A stretch of DNA of 64,000 nt from Xanthomonas arboricola pv. juglandis (GCF_001013475.1 NZ_JZEF01000006.1:1-64000); one strand, 5' to 3'. Shown: positions 42,981 to 52,271, counted from the stretch's first letter. Numbers and translations are program-made. Notes: generated by a model from the sequence alone, not told the origin.

Positions 42981-44599
42981 ATGCACAGCGTGCCGATGTC
43001 GTTATCACCGGTGGTGGCCTGGCCGGCCTGAGTCTGGCCCTGCAGCTGCGCCAACGCGATCCCGCGCTGGAGATCACCGTGCTGGAGCGCCGTGCGCACC
43101 CGGTGCGCGAGGCGGCGTTCAAGGTGGGCGAGTCCACGGTGGAGATCGGCGCGCATTACTTCGCCGAGGTCTTGGGCCTGCGCGAGCATCTGGAGACCGA
43201 GCAGATCCGCAAGTTCGGGTTCCGCTTCTTCTTCTCCGACAAGCGCGAGGATATCGACCGCTGCACCGAGCTGGGCGTCAGCCAGATCCTGCCGACGCCG
43301 TCGTGGCAGATCGACCGCGGCCGCTTCGAAAATTTCCTCGGCGAGCGCGCCCGCGCGCAGGGCATCACGTTTGTCGACAGCTGCAGCGTCAAGGGCGTGG
43401 ACCTGTCCGATGACCAGGCCGACCACGCTGTGCGCTACGAGCGCGCCGGCGAGGCCGGCACGCTGAGCGCCCGCTGGGTGGTGGATGCCAGCGGCCGCGC
43501 CGGCCTGCTCAAGCGCAAGCTCGGCCTGGCGCAGGACAATGCGCACGACGCCAATGCGGTGTGGTGGCGCGTGGAAGGCCTGATCGACCCCAATGGCTGG
43601 TCGCAGGACAGCAGCTGGCTGCAGCGTTGCACGCCGCCGGACCGCTGGCGCTCGACCAACCACATGTGCGGGCCGGGCTACTGGTTCTGGCTGATTCCGC
43701 TGTCGTCCGGTGCGCATTCGCTGGGCATCGTCTGCGATGCGTCGATGCACCCGCTGGACACGATGAACACCCACGACAAGGCGATGACCTGGCTGCGCAC
43801 GCATCAGCCGCAGGTCGCCGCCACACTCGACAAGGCCGACTACCGGCTGCAGGACTTCCTGTTCCTGCGTAACTTCTCCTATGGCTGCAAGCAGGTGTTC
43901 TCGCCGCAGCGCTGGGCGCTGACCGGCGAAGCAGGCTTGTTCCTGGACCCGTTCTATTCGCCCGGCAGCGACTTCATCGCGATGTCCAACACCTACATCT
44001 GCGAACTGATCGGCCGCGACCGCGCCGGCAGGTCGCTCAGCCCGTATGTCGAGCTGTATCAGCAGCTGTATTTTTCGTTCTACGAAAACACCCTGACCCT
44101 GTATCAGGACCAGTACGCCCTGTTCGGCGATGCACAGGTGATGCCGGTCAAGGTGATCTGGGATTACACCTACTACTGGTCGCTGCTGGCGCCGCTGTTC
44201 TGCTCCGGACGCATCGCCGACCTGAGCCTGCTCTCGCGCATGAAGGCAGACTTTTTCTACGCGCGCGACATGAATCTGGCGATGCAACGTGTGCTGCACG
44301 ACTGGGGCCAGCACAACACTGCACAAGGCCTGGCCAGCGACGATGGGCGCCTGCTCGATCAATACCTGATCGGCTGGTTCAACGAACTCAACGGCGCCTT
44401 GCACGACACCCTCGACGACGACGCCTTTGCCGCACGCATCCACAGCAACGTCGCGCAGATGGCGGTGCTGGCACGCGAGATCCTGCAGCAGGCACGCCAG
44501 CGTCATGCCGAACTGCCGGACCATGGGCTGGACGTCTTGACCGCCAACGCCACCGGCGAACCGATCCTCACCGCCGCCTGGTACGCCGACGCGGCGTGA
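42977..44599 (+). CDS. FAD-dependent halogenase-like enzyme 1
   Basis: 540 residues. FAD-binding VVITGGGLAGLSLAL (8-22), then FKVGEST (about 48-54) with a Lys just before the GES, as in flavin-dependent halogenases. The halogenase tunnel motif region reads GYWFWLIP (234-241) instead of the usual GWxWxIP. Xanthomonadins are brominated, so halogenation of the aryl ring is the likely step. It is coupled to the glycosyltransferase gene by an ATGA overlap. Confidence 0.85.
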   Translation: MNAQRADVVITGGGLAGLSLALQLRQRDPALEITVLERRAHPVREAAFKVGESTVEIGAHYFAEVLGLREHLETEQIRKFGFRFFFSDKREDIDRCTELGVSQILPTPSWQIDRGRFENFLGERARAQGITFVDSCSVKGVDLSDDQADHAVRYERAGEAGTLSARWVVDASGRAGLLKRKLGLAQDNAHDANAVWWRVEGLIDPNGWSQDSSWLQRCTPPDRWRSTNHMCGPGYWFWLIPLSSGAHSLGIVCDASMHPLDTMNTHDKAMTWLRTHQPQVAATLDKADYRLQDFLFLRNFSYGCKQVFSPQRWALTGEAGLFLDPFYSPGSDFIAMSNTYICELIGRDRAGRSLSPYVELYQQLYFSFYENTLTLYQDQYALFGDAQVMPVKVIWDYTYYWSLLAPLFCSGRIADLSLLSRMKADFFYARDMNLAMQRVLHDWGQHNTAQGLASDDGRLLDQYLIGWFNELNGALHDTLDDDAFAARIHSNVAQMAVLAREILQQARQRHAELPDHGLDVLTANATGEPILTAAWYADAA

Positions 44600-44625
44600 G
44601 TTTTATTACGTGCAGAGAGGCGTGG

Positions 44626-45087
44626 ATGAAACTTGGCTCCTTCGTAACCTTGCTTGCGCTTAGTTCGCCGACGCACGCGGAGGAAATTGCCGCGTGCTCA
44701 AATCCGTCAGGAAAGGGCTATTACGCCGAGACAGGTATCATCACAGCAAAAGACAGTGGCTGGAACGATGAAAAGATCACGGGCGGCCTGACGAAACTGT
44801 CAAAGCACGGGGATGACTACGACCTGACGTATGTAGATGTACGCAAGGAGATAGTGTCAGCTCGCGAGGAAGGAGCAAAGGTCATGCTGCTGAGTCGCGG
44901 CACTAGCTCGGTATCCGTGCTGGTTGTTTACCCTGGCAAGACTGCCGAGGTCTATACATTCCTCAAGACTTCCTCAGGGCATCTGGAATATATCCACACG
45001 CTTAGTCGTGCTGGAGACGAGGTGCTTATTACCAAGGCATCCGTGATGCATGGCGAATGCCGCTACATCAACTTCGATGCGGTCTAG
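44626..45087 (+). CDS. exported protein of unknown function, AT-richer than neighbours
   Basis: 153 residues with signal peptide (MKLGSFVTLLALSSPTHAEEI). The mature part has two Cys (AACSNPSG and HGECRYINF), possibly a disulfide between the ends. No family was recognised. ATG 44626 follows GAGAGG. Codon use and base composition (about half GC by eye) differ sharply from the flanking pigment genes, suggesting separate acquisition. It overlaps the convergent ketoreductase gene by 4 nt and ends the plus-strand arm. Confidence 0.75.
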   Translation: MKLGSFVTLLALSSPTHAEEIAACSNPSGKGYYAETGIITAKDSGWNDEKITGGLTKLSKHGDDYDLTYVDVRKEIVSAREEGAKVMLLSRGTSSVSVLVVYPGKTAEVYTFLKTSSGHLEYIHTLSRAGDEVLITKASVMHGECRYINFDAV

Positions 45088-45821
45088 CCCATCCCACCAT
45101 TGATGCCGATGACCTGGCCATTGATATAGCCAGCTGACTCCGAACACAGAAACGCAACCAGTGCGGCCACTTCGTCGGGCTTGCCGACCCTGCCGGCCGG
45201 TACCAGTTGCTTGATCACTTCCGGCGCGAAGCTTTCGCCGACCATCTCGCTTTCGATCACGCCCGGCGCGACCACGTTGACCGCAATGCCGCGACTGGCC
45301 ATCTCGCGTGACAGCGATTTGCTGGCACCGTGCAAGGCCGCCTTGGCCGCGGCGTAGTTGGTCTGCCCGCGATTGCCCAGCACTGCCGCCACCGACGACA
45401 CGCTGACGATACGGCCCCAGCGGGTACGCGCCATCGGCAGCAGCAGCGGCTGGGTCACGTTGAAGAACCCGTGCAACGACACGTCGATGACCCGATGCCA
45501 CTGTTCGGCGTTCATGCCGGCCATCGGCGCATCGTCGTGGATGCCGGCGTTGTTGACCACGATCTGGATCGGGCCGACCTCCAGCAGGCTTGCCAGCGCC
45601 GATGCACTGGCCTGCGCATCGGCCACATCGAATGCCACCGCCTGCGCACTGCCGCCGTCGGCCACGATCGCTGCGACCACTTCATCGGCGCGGGCGATAT
45701 TACGATTGGCGTGCACGATCACATGGCGACCCTGTGCTGCCAACTGACGGCAGATCGCACCACCAAGATCGCCACTACCGCCGGTGACGAGTGCGCGGCG
45801 CTGCGGAATGGAAGTGCTCAT
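45084..45821 (-). CDS. 3-ketoacyl-ACP reductase (FabG-type) of the xanthomonadin cluster
   Basis: 245 residues, short-chain dehydrogenase. Cofactor motif TGGSGDLG (13-20), NNAG (90-93), catalytic Ser142/143, Tyr156 and Lys160 in the YAAAK motif. It reduces the keto group after each condensation using NADPH. It lies at the 3' end of the minus-strand arm, separated from the dehydratase gene by a REPIN-like palindrome. Confidence 0.92.
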   Translation of the reverse strand: MSTSIPQRRALVTGGSGDLGGAICRQLAAQGRHVIVHANRNIARADEVVAAIVADGGSAQAVAFDVADAQASASALASLLEVGPIQIVVNNAGIHDDAPMAGMNAEQWHRVIDVSLHGFFNVTQPLLLPMARTRWGRIVSVSSVAAVLGNRGQTNYAAAKAALHGASKSLSREMASRGIAVNVVAPGVIESEMVGESFAPEVIKQLVPAGRVGKPDEVAALVAFLCSESAGYINGQVIGINGGMG

Positions 45822-45923
45822 GGAAGCCTCGATGAAAGCCGCAGACGCGACGGCGGAAAGAGCCTCATCCTAACGACTCGCAGCAGGCGCAGGAATAGAT
45901 CCAGCATTGATCGCCGACATCTT

Positions 45924-45989
45924 GTAGGAGCGCGCTTGCGCGCGATGCGGCGTCAGCGCTAAAGCCATCGCGCGCAAGCGCGCTCCTAC
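45924..45989. repeat. REPIN-like palindrome, copy 3
   Basis: GTAGGAGCGCGCTTGCGCGC... faces ...GCGCGCAAGCGCGCTCCTAC with a 22-nt centre. The outermost bases of the right arm supply the TAG stop codon of the dehydratase gene (45986-45988 on the minus strand), so the element abuts the coding end exactly. Confidence 0.82.
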
Positions 45990-46435
45990 GAGGCCTCGGT
46001 CGCCTGCGCGGCGCCCAGCATCACCGTGGCGCGCCCTTCGGCGAGCAATTGCGCGCCGTGGCTCAGGCGAAAACTGTATTGCTGGCTGTCCTCGCCCTGC
46101 AGCAACACCTGCGCTTCGCAGACGATCGCATCGGGCAGGTCGTCCAGATACGCGACGTGCAAGTCCACCGCGCGCAACGCCACCAGCATGCCCGGGCGCA
46201 CCGGCTTGCCCGATTCCCGTCCGAGCAAGCCGCCATGCACGGCCATGGCTTGTGCACCGTATTCGCATAGATGCAGCGCGCGCAGGCGGCCATTGGAACG
46301 CAGCGGATGCGTGTCGCTGCGATGGGCATCACTGCGCAACACGATGCGCTGCGCATCCCACTCCACCACTTCTTCCCACAGGCACATGCTGTCCTGGTGC
46401 GGAATCAGCGCGGCAATCGCCTCACGTCCCTGCAT
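45986..46435 (-). CDS. hotdog 3-hydroxyacyl-ACP dehydratase (ApeP/XanG-type)
   Basis: 149 residues, single hotdog fold. It begins GREAIAALIPHQDSMCLWEEV, where the His-x-D-S-M pattern is typical of ApeP-type dehydratases of aryl polyene clusters. HLCEYGAQAMAVHGGLL gives the central helix with a conserved Glu. It removes water to form the conjugated double bonds. ATG 46435 has GGAG six bases upstream; an ATG two codons earlier is possible. The start overlaps the exporter stop. The stop codon comes from the adjacent REPIN-like repeat. Confidence 0.85.
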   Translation of the reverse strand: MQGREAIAALIPHQDSMCLWEEVVEWDAQRIVLRSDAHRSDTHPLRSNGRLRALHLCEYGAQAMAVHGGLLGRESGKPVRPGMLVALRAVDLHVAYLDDLPDAIVCEAQVLLQGEDSQQYSFRLSHGAQLLAEGRATVMLGAAQATEAS

Positions 46436-48788
46436 GTGCATCTCCGTTTCTTGCACGTTCCAGCGCCGGCTCGCGCGACACCAGCAAGGCCAGAATGAAA
46501 TTGAACAGCACCCCCAGCGCCACCGTGCTGCCGATCGCACGCAACACCGGGATACTGGACGCAGCCAACAACGCGAACACCAGCAGCGTCATCAGGCTGC
46601 ACACGATCAAGGCATGCAAGGTGCGCAGCTGGTCGGCGTGATCGTCGCCGGCATGGTCGAAGAACAACGCGTAATCCAGGCCCAGACCTGCCGCCAGGAT
46701 CAACGCGATCAGATGGAACAGATTGAGCTCCACCCCCATGCCGCGCAGGATCGCCAGGATCAGCACCGTGGTCAGCGCCATCGGCAGCAGCACGCGCACG
46801 ATCCGGCGTGGGGCGCGCAACGCGATCGCCACCGTCGCCGCCAGCAGCAGCGCGGCCAGCCCGAGCGCGCCGAGCACACGTCCACGATACGCGGCGACCA
46901 GGGATTCGGACGCGTCCTTGAGATCCAGCAGCTGCGCGCCGCTGCCTTGCACGGCGGCGGCCAGTACCGACGGATCACGCAGGCCGGTCAACGACACCAG
47001 CGCGGTGCTGCGATCGCCACGGCCCAGCAGCAGCCCGCCGACCGACGTTGCCAGCGGCGAGCCGGCCAGGTCCTTCGGCAACAGCGGCGCGGCGCGCTTG
47101 GCAGCGTCCAGATCCTGCAGGAACGGCGCGAACGCATCGCTGCGAAACGGCGTGGCGGCCACCGCACTGTCGGTCAATGCGCGCGCTTGCGCGGCATCCG
47201 GCAACGCGGCCTGACGCGCACGCTGGGTCTTGGCGCTGGGCAGATAGCGCGCGGCCATGTCGTAACCGGTCAATGCGCCGGCGCGCACCAGGGCATCCAG
47301 GCGCGGGCGCAACTGCTCGCTGGCCTGCAGCGCTGCCTCGTCGTTGACGGCAGGCAGCGCGAGCACATAACGCACGTCGGGTGCGCCCAGTTCCTGCCGC
47401 AGATGCGTGTCCTGCGCCAGGGCCTTGGGCGGCACCGGAGTCAATTTCGACAGATCGTTCTGCCAGAACTGGCCGGGGGCGAACGCGATCACCGCGATGC
47501 CGATCAGCGCAATCACCGCCAGGCTGATGCGCGGCCGCGGCAGGCGCGCGATGCCGCGCCACAGCGCGGCGAGCATGCGCGAATCGGCGTAGTCGCGCGG
47601 CGCCGGGTCGATCAACCACGGCAGCAGCCACCGCGTGGTAATCGCGGCGGTCGCCAGCCCGGCGATGGTGAACACCGCCAGCTGCCGCAAGCCATCCACA
47701 CCGGAAAACAGGAAGGTCACATAGGCAATGCAGGTGGACACCACGCCGGTGGCCAGCGTCGGCCACAGATGGCGCGCGTTGTCGCGCGGATCCAGACCGG
47801 GACGCTGATGGCTGAACAGGTGGATCGGGTAATCCTGCACCACGCCGATCAAGGTGAAGCCGAATGCCACGGTGATGCCGTGCACGCCATCGAACAACAC
47901 CGCCACTGCAGCCAGACCGGCCAGCCCGGCACTGGCCAGCGGCAGCACGCCGAGCACCGGAATCTTCCAGCTGCGATAGGCGACCAGCAGCAGCAAGACC
48001 AGTCCCACCGTATCCAGCGTGCCGATCCATTGCGCCTCGCCCTGCGTGCGCGCGGTGATTTCCACCGCAAACGCGCCGGGGCCGGTCAAGGTGAGCCGGG
48101 TCGTGCTGCCCTTGCCGACCTTGGCAAACGCCGCCTGCACCGCGTCGTAGGCCAGCTGCTGACCGGTGGGATCGAAGCCGGCTGCACGCGTCTGCACGAT
48201 CAGCAAGGCCGAGGTGCCGGCACGGTCGAACCACACCTCGTTACGCGTCTGCGGCGCCGCTGCCGGCTGCAGGGTTTCGGCCAGATGCAGCACTTCCAGC
48301 GTGGGGTCGCGCGGCAGCAACGGCTCCACCAGCGCAGCCGCAGGCGAGCCCAGATCCTGCACGCGCGACTGCAATGCCGCCTGCAGGGTGTGCGCATCCA
48401 GCGGCGTGGTATCGAAACTGTCGCTGAGCAGATAGCGATACGGCAGCAGGCGCTCGGGGATCGCATCCAGCCCCGCAGTGCCGCCATTGCCGACCAGCTC
48501 GAACAGCTCCGGCTGTGCGGCCAGGGCCTGCTGCAGTGCCTGCGACTGCGCGGCCAGCGTGGCCGGGTCGCTGTTGGACAGCGCCATCAGCAACAGGCGC
48601 GAGCCGGGGCCTTCGCCGAGTTCTTCGATCAGCAATTTCTGCGCGGGCGTGCGCGGGGCGGGCATGAATTTGCGCAGATCGCCGGTGACGTTCAGCGTCT
48701 CGCTCAACCAGAATCCGGCGACCGCCAGCAAGGCCAGCCACAGCAGCGCCAGGCCGATGCGGCGGTTTGCGTTCAATTTAAACGCCAT
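46422..48788 (-). CDS. MMPL/RND-family exporter of the xanthomonadin cluster
   Basis: 788 residues with the RND half-repeat layout: TM1, a large periplasmic domain, five TM, then TM7, a second periplasmic domain, five TM. TM4-like and TM10-like helices carry GVVQDYPIHLFSH and AAGLGLDYALFFDHAG, with the acidic residues of the proton path. It is the likely inner-membrane exporter of the aryl polyene lipid, working with the LolA-like protein. ATG 48788 has GAGG seven bases upstream; an ATG at 48839 would extend it by 17. Confidence 0.88.
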   Translation of the reverse strand: MAFKLNANRRIGLALLWLALLAVAGFWLSETLNVTGDLRKFMPAPRTPAQKLLIEELGEGPGSRLLLMALSNSDPATLAAQSQALQQALAAQPELFELVGNGGTAGLDAIPERLLPYRYLLSDSFDTTPLDAHTLQAALQSRVQDLGSPAAALVEPLLPRDPTLEVLHLAETLQPAAAPQTRNEVWFDRAGTSALLIVQTRAAGFDPTGQQLAYDAVQAAFAKVGKGSTTRLTLTGPGAFAVEITARTQGEAQWIGTLDTVGLVLLLLVAYRSWKIPVLGVLPLASAGLAGLAAVAVLFDGVHGITVAFGFTLIGVVQDYPIHLFSHQRPGLDPRDNARHLWPTLATGVVSTCIAYVTFLFSGVDGLRQLAVFTIAGLATAAITTRWLLPWLIDPAPRDYADSRMLAALWRGIARLPRPRISLAVIALIGIAVIAFAPGQFWQNDLSKLTPVPPKALAQDTHLRQELGAPDVRYVLALPAVNDEAALQASEQLRPRLDALVRAGALTGYDMAARYLPSAKTQRARQAALPDAAQARALTDSAVAATPFRSDAFAPFLQDLDAAKRAAPLLPKDLAGSPLATSVGGLLLGRGDRSTALVSLTGLRDPSVLAAAVQGSGAQLLDLKDASESLVAAYRGRVLGALGLAALLLAATVAIALRAPRRIVRVLLPMALTTVLILAILRGMGVELNLFHLIALILAAGLGLDYALFFDHAGDDHADQLRTLHALIVCSLMTLLVFALLAASSIPVLRAIGSTVALGVLFNFILALLVSREPALERARNGDAHAGT

Positions 48789-48881
48789 GCGCAAGCCTCG
48801 CCGTGCCAGCGGAACGTCCACCAGCCGCACGCGCGGCATCGGGCTGTGCTGGCGCCTTGCTTGCGCCGAGGGCGCGCTGCG

Positions 48882-49529
48882 TCACGCGCCCGACCCGTGG
48901 CACAGCGTGGTCAATGCCGCTGCATCGGTCACGCTTGTAGCCTCGCGCGCCGCACCGGCCAGCAGCGTGCGTTGCACGTCGCCCTTGGCCGGCAGGCTTT
49001 CGATGCAGCGCAACTCGTCATTGCGCCCGTACAGACGCAACTCGCGCACCTGCCTGGCCACGGCAGCGTCCCTGGGCTGCAGCGTCAGTTGCCAGGCCTG
49101 CGGCTGGCCCTGCCCGCTGATGCGGTAGTGCTGCTCCAGTAGCGCGCGGTCGCCGGCCAGCAACGCGCCGAAGCCGGACTTCAAGCCGGCCAGTTCGGGC
49201 ACCCGGCTCAGCGAAAAACGCCGCGGCGATTTGCCCTCGCGTTCCAGCACGCCCTCGTCGCCTTGCAACGTGGTGGTCTCGCGATACGGCGCACTGACCT
49301 CGCGCACCAGGGTCTGCGCATCCGGGCGACGGTAATGGCCCTGCACGCGCAGCGGCGTCTTCAGCAGGGCCGAGCCACGCAGTTCGACGAACTCGGTACT
49401 GACCGGTGCGGGACGTGCCAGGCGCTGCAGCACCTGGCCGACGTCCAGCGTCTCAGGCGGTGCGGCGCATAGCGGTGCGGCGCTGAACAGCAGTATCAGC
49501 ATCCACGACAGGGTGCGGCACATCGGCAT
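48882..49529 (-). CDS. LolA-like outer-membrane carrier protein of the xanthomonadin cluster
   Basis: 215 residues with signal peptide (MCRTLSWMLILLFSAAPLCAAPP). The mature part follows the LolA half-barrel pattern: ELRGSALLKTPLRVQGHYRRPDAQTLVREVSAPYRE, then RFSLSRVPELAGLKSGFGALLAGD. It probably carries the hydrophobic product across the periplasm. Its start lies 77 nt inside the upstream acyltransferase gene; ATG 49529 was chosen for GGAA eight bases upstream. Confidence 0.82.
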   Translation of the reverse strand: MPMCRTLSWMLILLFSAAPLCAAPPETLDVGQVLQRLARPAPVSTEFVELRGSALLKTPLRVQGHYRRPDAQTLVREVSAPYRETTTLQGDEGVLEREGKSPRRFSLSRVPELAGLKSGFGALLAGDRALLEQHYRISGQGQPQAWQLTLQPRDAAVARQVRELRLYGRNDELRCIESLPAKGDVQRTLLAGAAREATSVTDAAALTTLCHGSGA

Positions 49530-50427
49530 GGTGGGTGTTCCAGAAATCGTAGAAGTTGAACCAGTTGTACGGCGCGTAGCGCGTGTAATGTTCCAGCCTG
49601 GCCGCGTAATCGCGCATGAGTACCGCCAGCACCGGCGCGCGCTGGCGACGCGGCACGTCCAGGCCTTCGCTGAAGGTCTCGAACGCCAGCTCGTAATGAT
49701 TGCCGCCGCGATACAGGCCGAAGGCCAGCACCACCGGCACCTTGAGCGCCGCGGCGATCAGCCACGGCGAGGTCGGGAACATCGCGTTGCGGCCGAGGAA
49801 CATCGTCGGCAACGCCGGGTCGCCCTCGCGCGGGCGATCGATCAGCAGCGCCACCAGCGCACCGGCGTCGGTGGCGTCCTTGATCGCCATGACGATCGAG
49901 GTCGCGTCCATGCCGGCATCGATGATGTTGGCCGCCAGCTGCGGATTCAGCGCGCCCAGCAGCTCGGTCATGGCGCGGTTGTGGGCCTTGTCCAGCACCA
50001 CCTTGACCTGCACGTCCGGCCGCTCGGTGGCCAGCACGCGCAGCGCATCGAAGCTGCCCAGGTGCGAGCCGAAGATCAGCACGCCGCGGCCGCGGTCCAT
50101 CTGCGTATGCAGCTGATCCAGCCCGGTGATGTCGACCCGGAAGCGCTGCATCTGCCCGCACAGCATGTACACGCGGTCCAGAATCGTCGAGGCGAAGGTG
50201 TGGATGTGCCGCGCCACGTCGCGCAGCGTGGCCGGGCGATCCAGCACGCGCGTCAGATAGGAACGCGAGGCGCTGCGCTCGGGCGCACGCACCAGCAGGA
50301 AGTACAGCGTGATCGGGTACAGCAGCGCGCGTCCCACCGCGCGCCCTGCATGCTGGGCAATGCCGCGGATCAGCCACAGCGCGAACCGTCCACCGCCTTC
50401 CGGGCGTTGCTTCCACTGACTGCTCAT
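49453..50427 (-). CDS. LpxL/HtrB-like acyltransferase of the xanthomonadin cluster
   Basis: 324 residues. N-terminal hydrophobic helix (ALLYPITLYFLLV), then the H-x4-D motif in FGSHLGSFDALR and IDRPREGDPALPTMFLGR, the segments of the lipid A biosynthesis acyltransferase family. In aryl polyene clusters such an enzyme is thought to transfer acyl chains to a lipid anchor. It overlaps the downstream carrier gene by 77 nt and the upstream dehydratase by 4 nt (ATGA). Confidence 0.85.
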   Translation of the reverse strand: MSSQWKQRPEGGGRFALWLIRGIAQHAGRAVGRALLYPITLYFLLVRAPERSASRSYLTRVLDRPATLRDVARHIHTFASTILDRVYMLCGQMQRFRVDITGLDQLHTQMDRGRGVLIFGSHLGSFDALRVLATERPDVQVKVVLDKAHNRAMTELLGALNPQLAANIIDAGMDATSIVMAIKDATDAGALVALLIDRPREGDPALPTMFLGRNAMFPTSPWLIAAALKVPVVLAFGLYRGGNHYELAFETFSEGLDVPRRQRAPVLAVLMRDYAARLEHYTRYAPYNWFNFYDFWNTHHADVPHPVVDADTAVQRRTAMRRTA

Positions 50428-50711
50428 CGCGCCGCCTCCGCCACCAGTTCGCCGCTGACCAGCAGCTCGTCGGCGCGCTGTACGCGAAAGCGCCAGCGCG
50501 GGCCGACGCCGTCCAGCGTGACCGATGCCATCTGCCCGGGCAGCAACGGCTGCACGAACTTCACCTGCGGCAGGCGTGCCGCGGCACGTGGGCCATATGC
50601 GGCCTCCACCGCCTGCAGCACGTGGTCGAGCACGACCACGCCAGGCACCACGGGACGCCCCGGAAAGTGCCCGGGCAGGCAGGGATGATCATGCGGCACG
50701 ACGAAATCCAT
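50424..50711 (-). CDS. second hotdog dehydratase of the xanthomonadin cluster (ApeI-like)
   Basis: 95 residues, FabA/FabZ-like hotdog. It begins MDFVVPHDHPCLPGHFPGRPVVPGVVVLDHVLQ, where His-x2-PGHFPG-x-PVVPG is the classic active-site loop. It is shorter than FabZ. ATG 50711 starts directly before this motif; a TTG five codons upstream is the alternative. It lies 12 bp after the PlsC-like gene and overlaps the acyltransferase by 4 nt. Confidence 0.85.
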   Translation of the reverse strand: MDFVVPHDHPCLPGHFPGRPVVPGVVVLDHVLQAVEAAYGPRAAARLPQVKFVQPLLPGQMASVTLDGVGPRWRFRVQRADELLVSGELVAEAAR

Positions 50712-50722
50712 AAGCAGGCAAC

Positions 50723-51472
50723 TCAAATCCTGGGTTGAAGCATCGCAGCCACGGCGTTATGTGCCTGCTCGGTCAATTGCTGGCGATCCGGCGCATCCGG
50801 CCCGGTCACCGGGATCGGATCGCCGATACGCACACGGATGATGCCCGGGCGCACCCTGAACACACCCTCCACCGGCAGCACCTTTCCGCAGCCATCCACC
50901 GCTACCGGCACCACCTGCACACCAGCATCGATAGCGGCCTGCAATAGCCCGGCCTTGAATGGCAACAATGCGCCGCTGCGGCTGCGGGTGCCTTCGGGAA
51001 ACAGACACAACTGTTTGCCCTCGCGCAGCAGCGCGGCTGCTTGCCGGCGCACCATCGCCCCGGCACGCCGGCTGTCGCGGTCCAGGAACAGCATGCCGGT
51101 GGCCCGCGCATACCAGTTCACGAACGGCACCTTGAGCATTTCGTCCTTGAGCAGGAACCGCAGCGGCACCGGCAAGGCGTAGAACAACGCGCAGATATCG
51201 ATGACCGACTGGTGGTTGCTGACGAACAGATAGTTCCTGGACCAGTCCACGCGCTCGCGGCCTTCCACGATCACCTTGGCACCGGCGCCGCGAAACAGCA
51301 CCGGCGACCACATCCAGGCGCCCATGCGCAGCAGGCGGTCGGCGTCGCGCGTGATCGCCAGCAACGCCAGGGCATAGACGATTCCGCCAGCGGTAAACGT
51401 CAGCGTGAAAGCCAATTGCAACAGATTGAACACGGCCCACGCCAGGCGCGACGGCATCCCTGCCAACGGCAT
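50723..51472 (-). CDS. PlsC-like 1-acylglycerol-3-phosphate acyltransferase
   Basis: 249 residues. One or two N-terminal hydrophobic helices, then the acyltransferase blocks SNHQSVIDI (H-x4-D), LFLDRDSRR, LFPEGTRSRSG and VVPVAV. It acylates a glycerophosphate-type acceptor at the inner membrane; within this cluster it may help attach the polyene to its lipid. ATG 51472 was chosen; an ATG five codons later is also possible. The frame opens much further upstream without similarity. Confidence 0.87.
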   Translation of the reverse strand: MPLAGMPSRLAWAVFNLLQLAFTLTFTAGGIVYALALLAITRDADRLLRMGAWMWSPVLFRGAGAKVIVEGRERVDWSRNYLFVSNHQSVIDICALFYALPVPLRFLLKDEMLKVPFVNWYARATGMLFLDRDSRRAGAMVRRQAAALLREGKQLCLFPEGTRSRSGALLPFKAGLLQAAIDAGVQVVPVAVDGCGKVLPVEGVFRVRPGIIRVRIGDPIPVTGPDAPDRQQLTEQAHNAVAAMLQPRI

Positions 51473-51524
51473 TTTTGTCTTGTCCCCGAAAATGTGCACG
51501 TCCGTCGCTGCCCTGGCCACGCAC

Positions 51525-52271
51525 TCAGCGCAGCAGATCGCGCCAGAATTCCGGCCCGAGCCGCGCCATCTGGCGCAAGAAGTCTGGCAGATTACGATAG
51601 GGGCGCTGTGGAAACCAGCGGCCGCGCAATAGATATTCGCCCACGAAGAACCCGCCAACCACCCCGTACGCCAGCAGATTGGCGAACAGCGACGCGCGCG
51701 CGTCGCTGATCGGCAGCGGCGAGGCGTAGCCCAGTTGCGCCAGCACGCCACTGGGTTCGGCGCACAGGCCCAGCACCAGATTGACCAGAGTCAGCGCGCA
51801 TAGCAGCAGCGCCCAGGCCAGGGTGAGGCGGCGCGTGTAGCGGTATTGCTCCGGGCTGATCGGCATGCCGGCCTGGCGATACAGCCCTTCGACAATGCGG
51901 CTGATCAACGGCGTGCGCCCGTGGCGCAGGCTGCGGCCGAAGAACCAGGCGATCCAGCCGGTGAACACCACCGGCGGCGCGGCCAGCACCAGCATCGCGT
52001 ACGGCGAGTGCCACAACGCGCTCAGGCCCAGCACGGCCGGCACGGCCAGCGCCCAGGCCCAGGCCCGGCGCGCGACCATCGGTTCGATCAGCACCATCAG
52101 CACCAGCAAGCCACCGGCGATGACGGCCAGGTCCGGGCGATGGCTGGCGTTGGCCCAATGCGCCAGCGGCGAATACGCCACCGCCAGCAGCACGCCCAGC
52201 CCCAGCACCCACGGGGGCGCATCGGCAGGCGCTGCAGTTGGCAGGTCAGACGGTCTTGTTGGCTTCGACAT
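51525..52271 (-). CDS. integral membrane protein of the xanthomonadin cluster
   Basis: 248 residues with about six hydrophobic segments (about 22-40, 50-68, 74-110, 148-170, 195-215). The C-terminal part ends RPYRNLPDFLRQMARLGPEFW. Proteins of this kind recur in xanthomonadin and aryl polyene clusters without an assigned reaction. Its start overlaps the acyl carrier gene by 26 nt, so they are co-expressed. Confidence 0.8.
   Translation of the reverse strand: MSKPTRPSDLPTAAPADAPPWVLGLGVLLAVAYSPLAHWANASHRPDLAVIAGGLLVLMVLIEPMVARRAWAWALAVPAVLGLSALWHSPYAMLVLAAPPVVFTGWIAWFFGRSLRHGRTPLISRIVEGLYRQAGMPISPEQYRYTRRLTLAWALLLCALTLVNLVLGLCAEPSGVLAQLGYASPLPISDARASLFANLLAYGVVGGFFVGEYLLRGRWFPQRPYRNLPDFLRQMARLGPEFWRDLLR

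Noticed and set aside
46026..49142. 1038-codon plus-strand open frame
   Set aside because: Antisense to the MMPL exporter; Gln/Arg/His-rich product of GC-rich codon pattern, no ribosome-binding site or domain.
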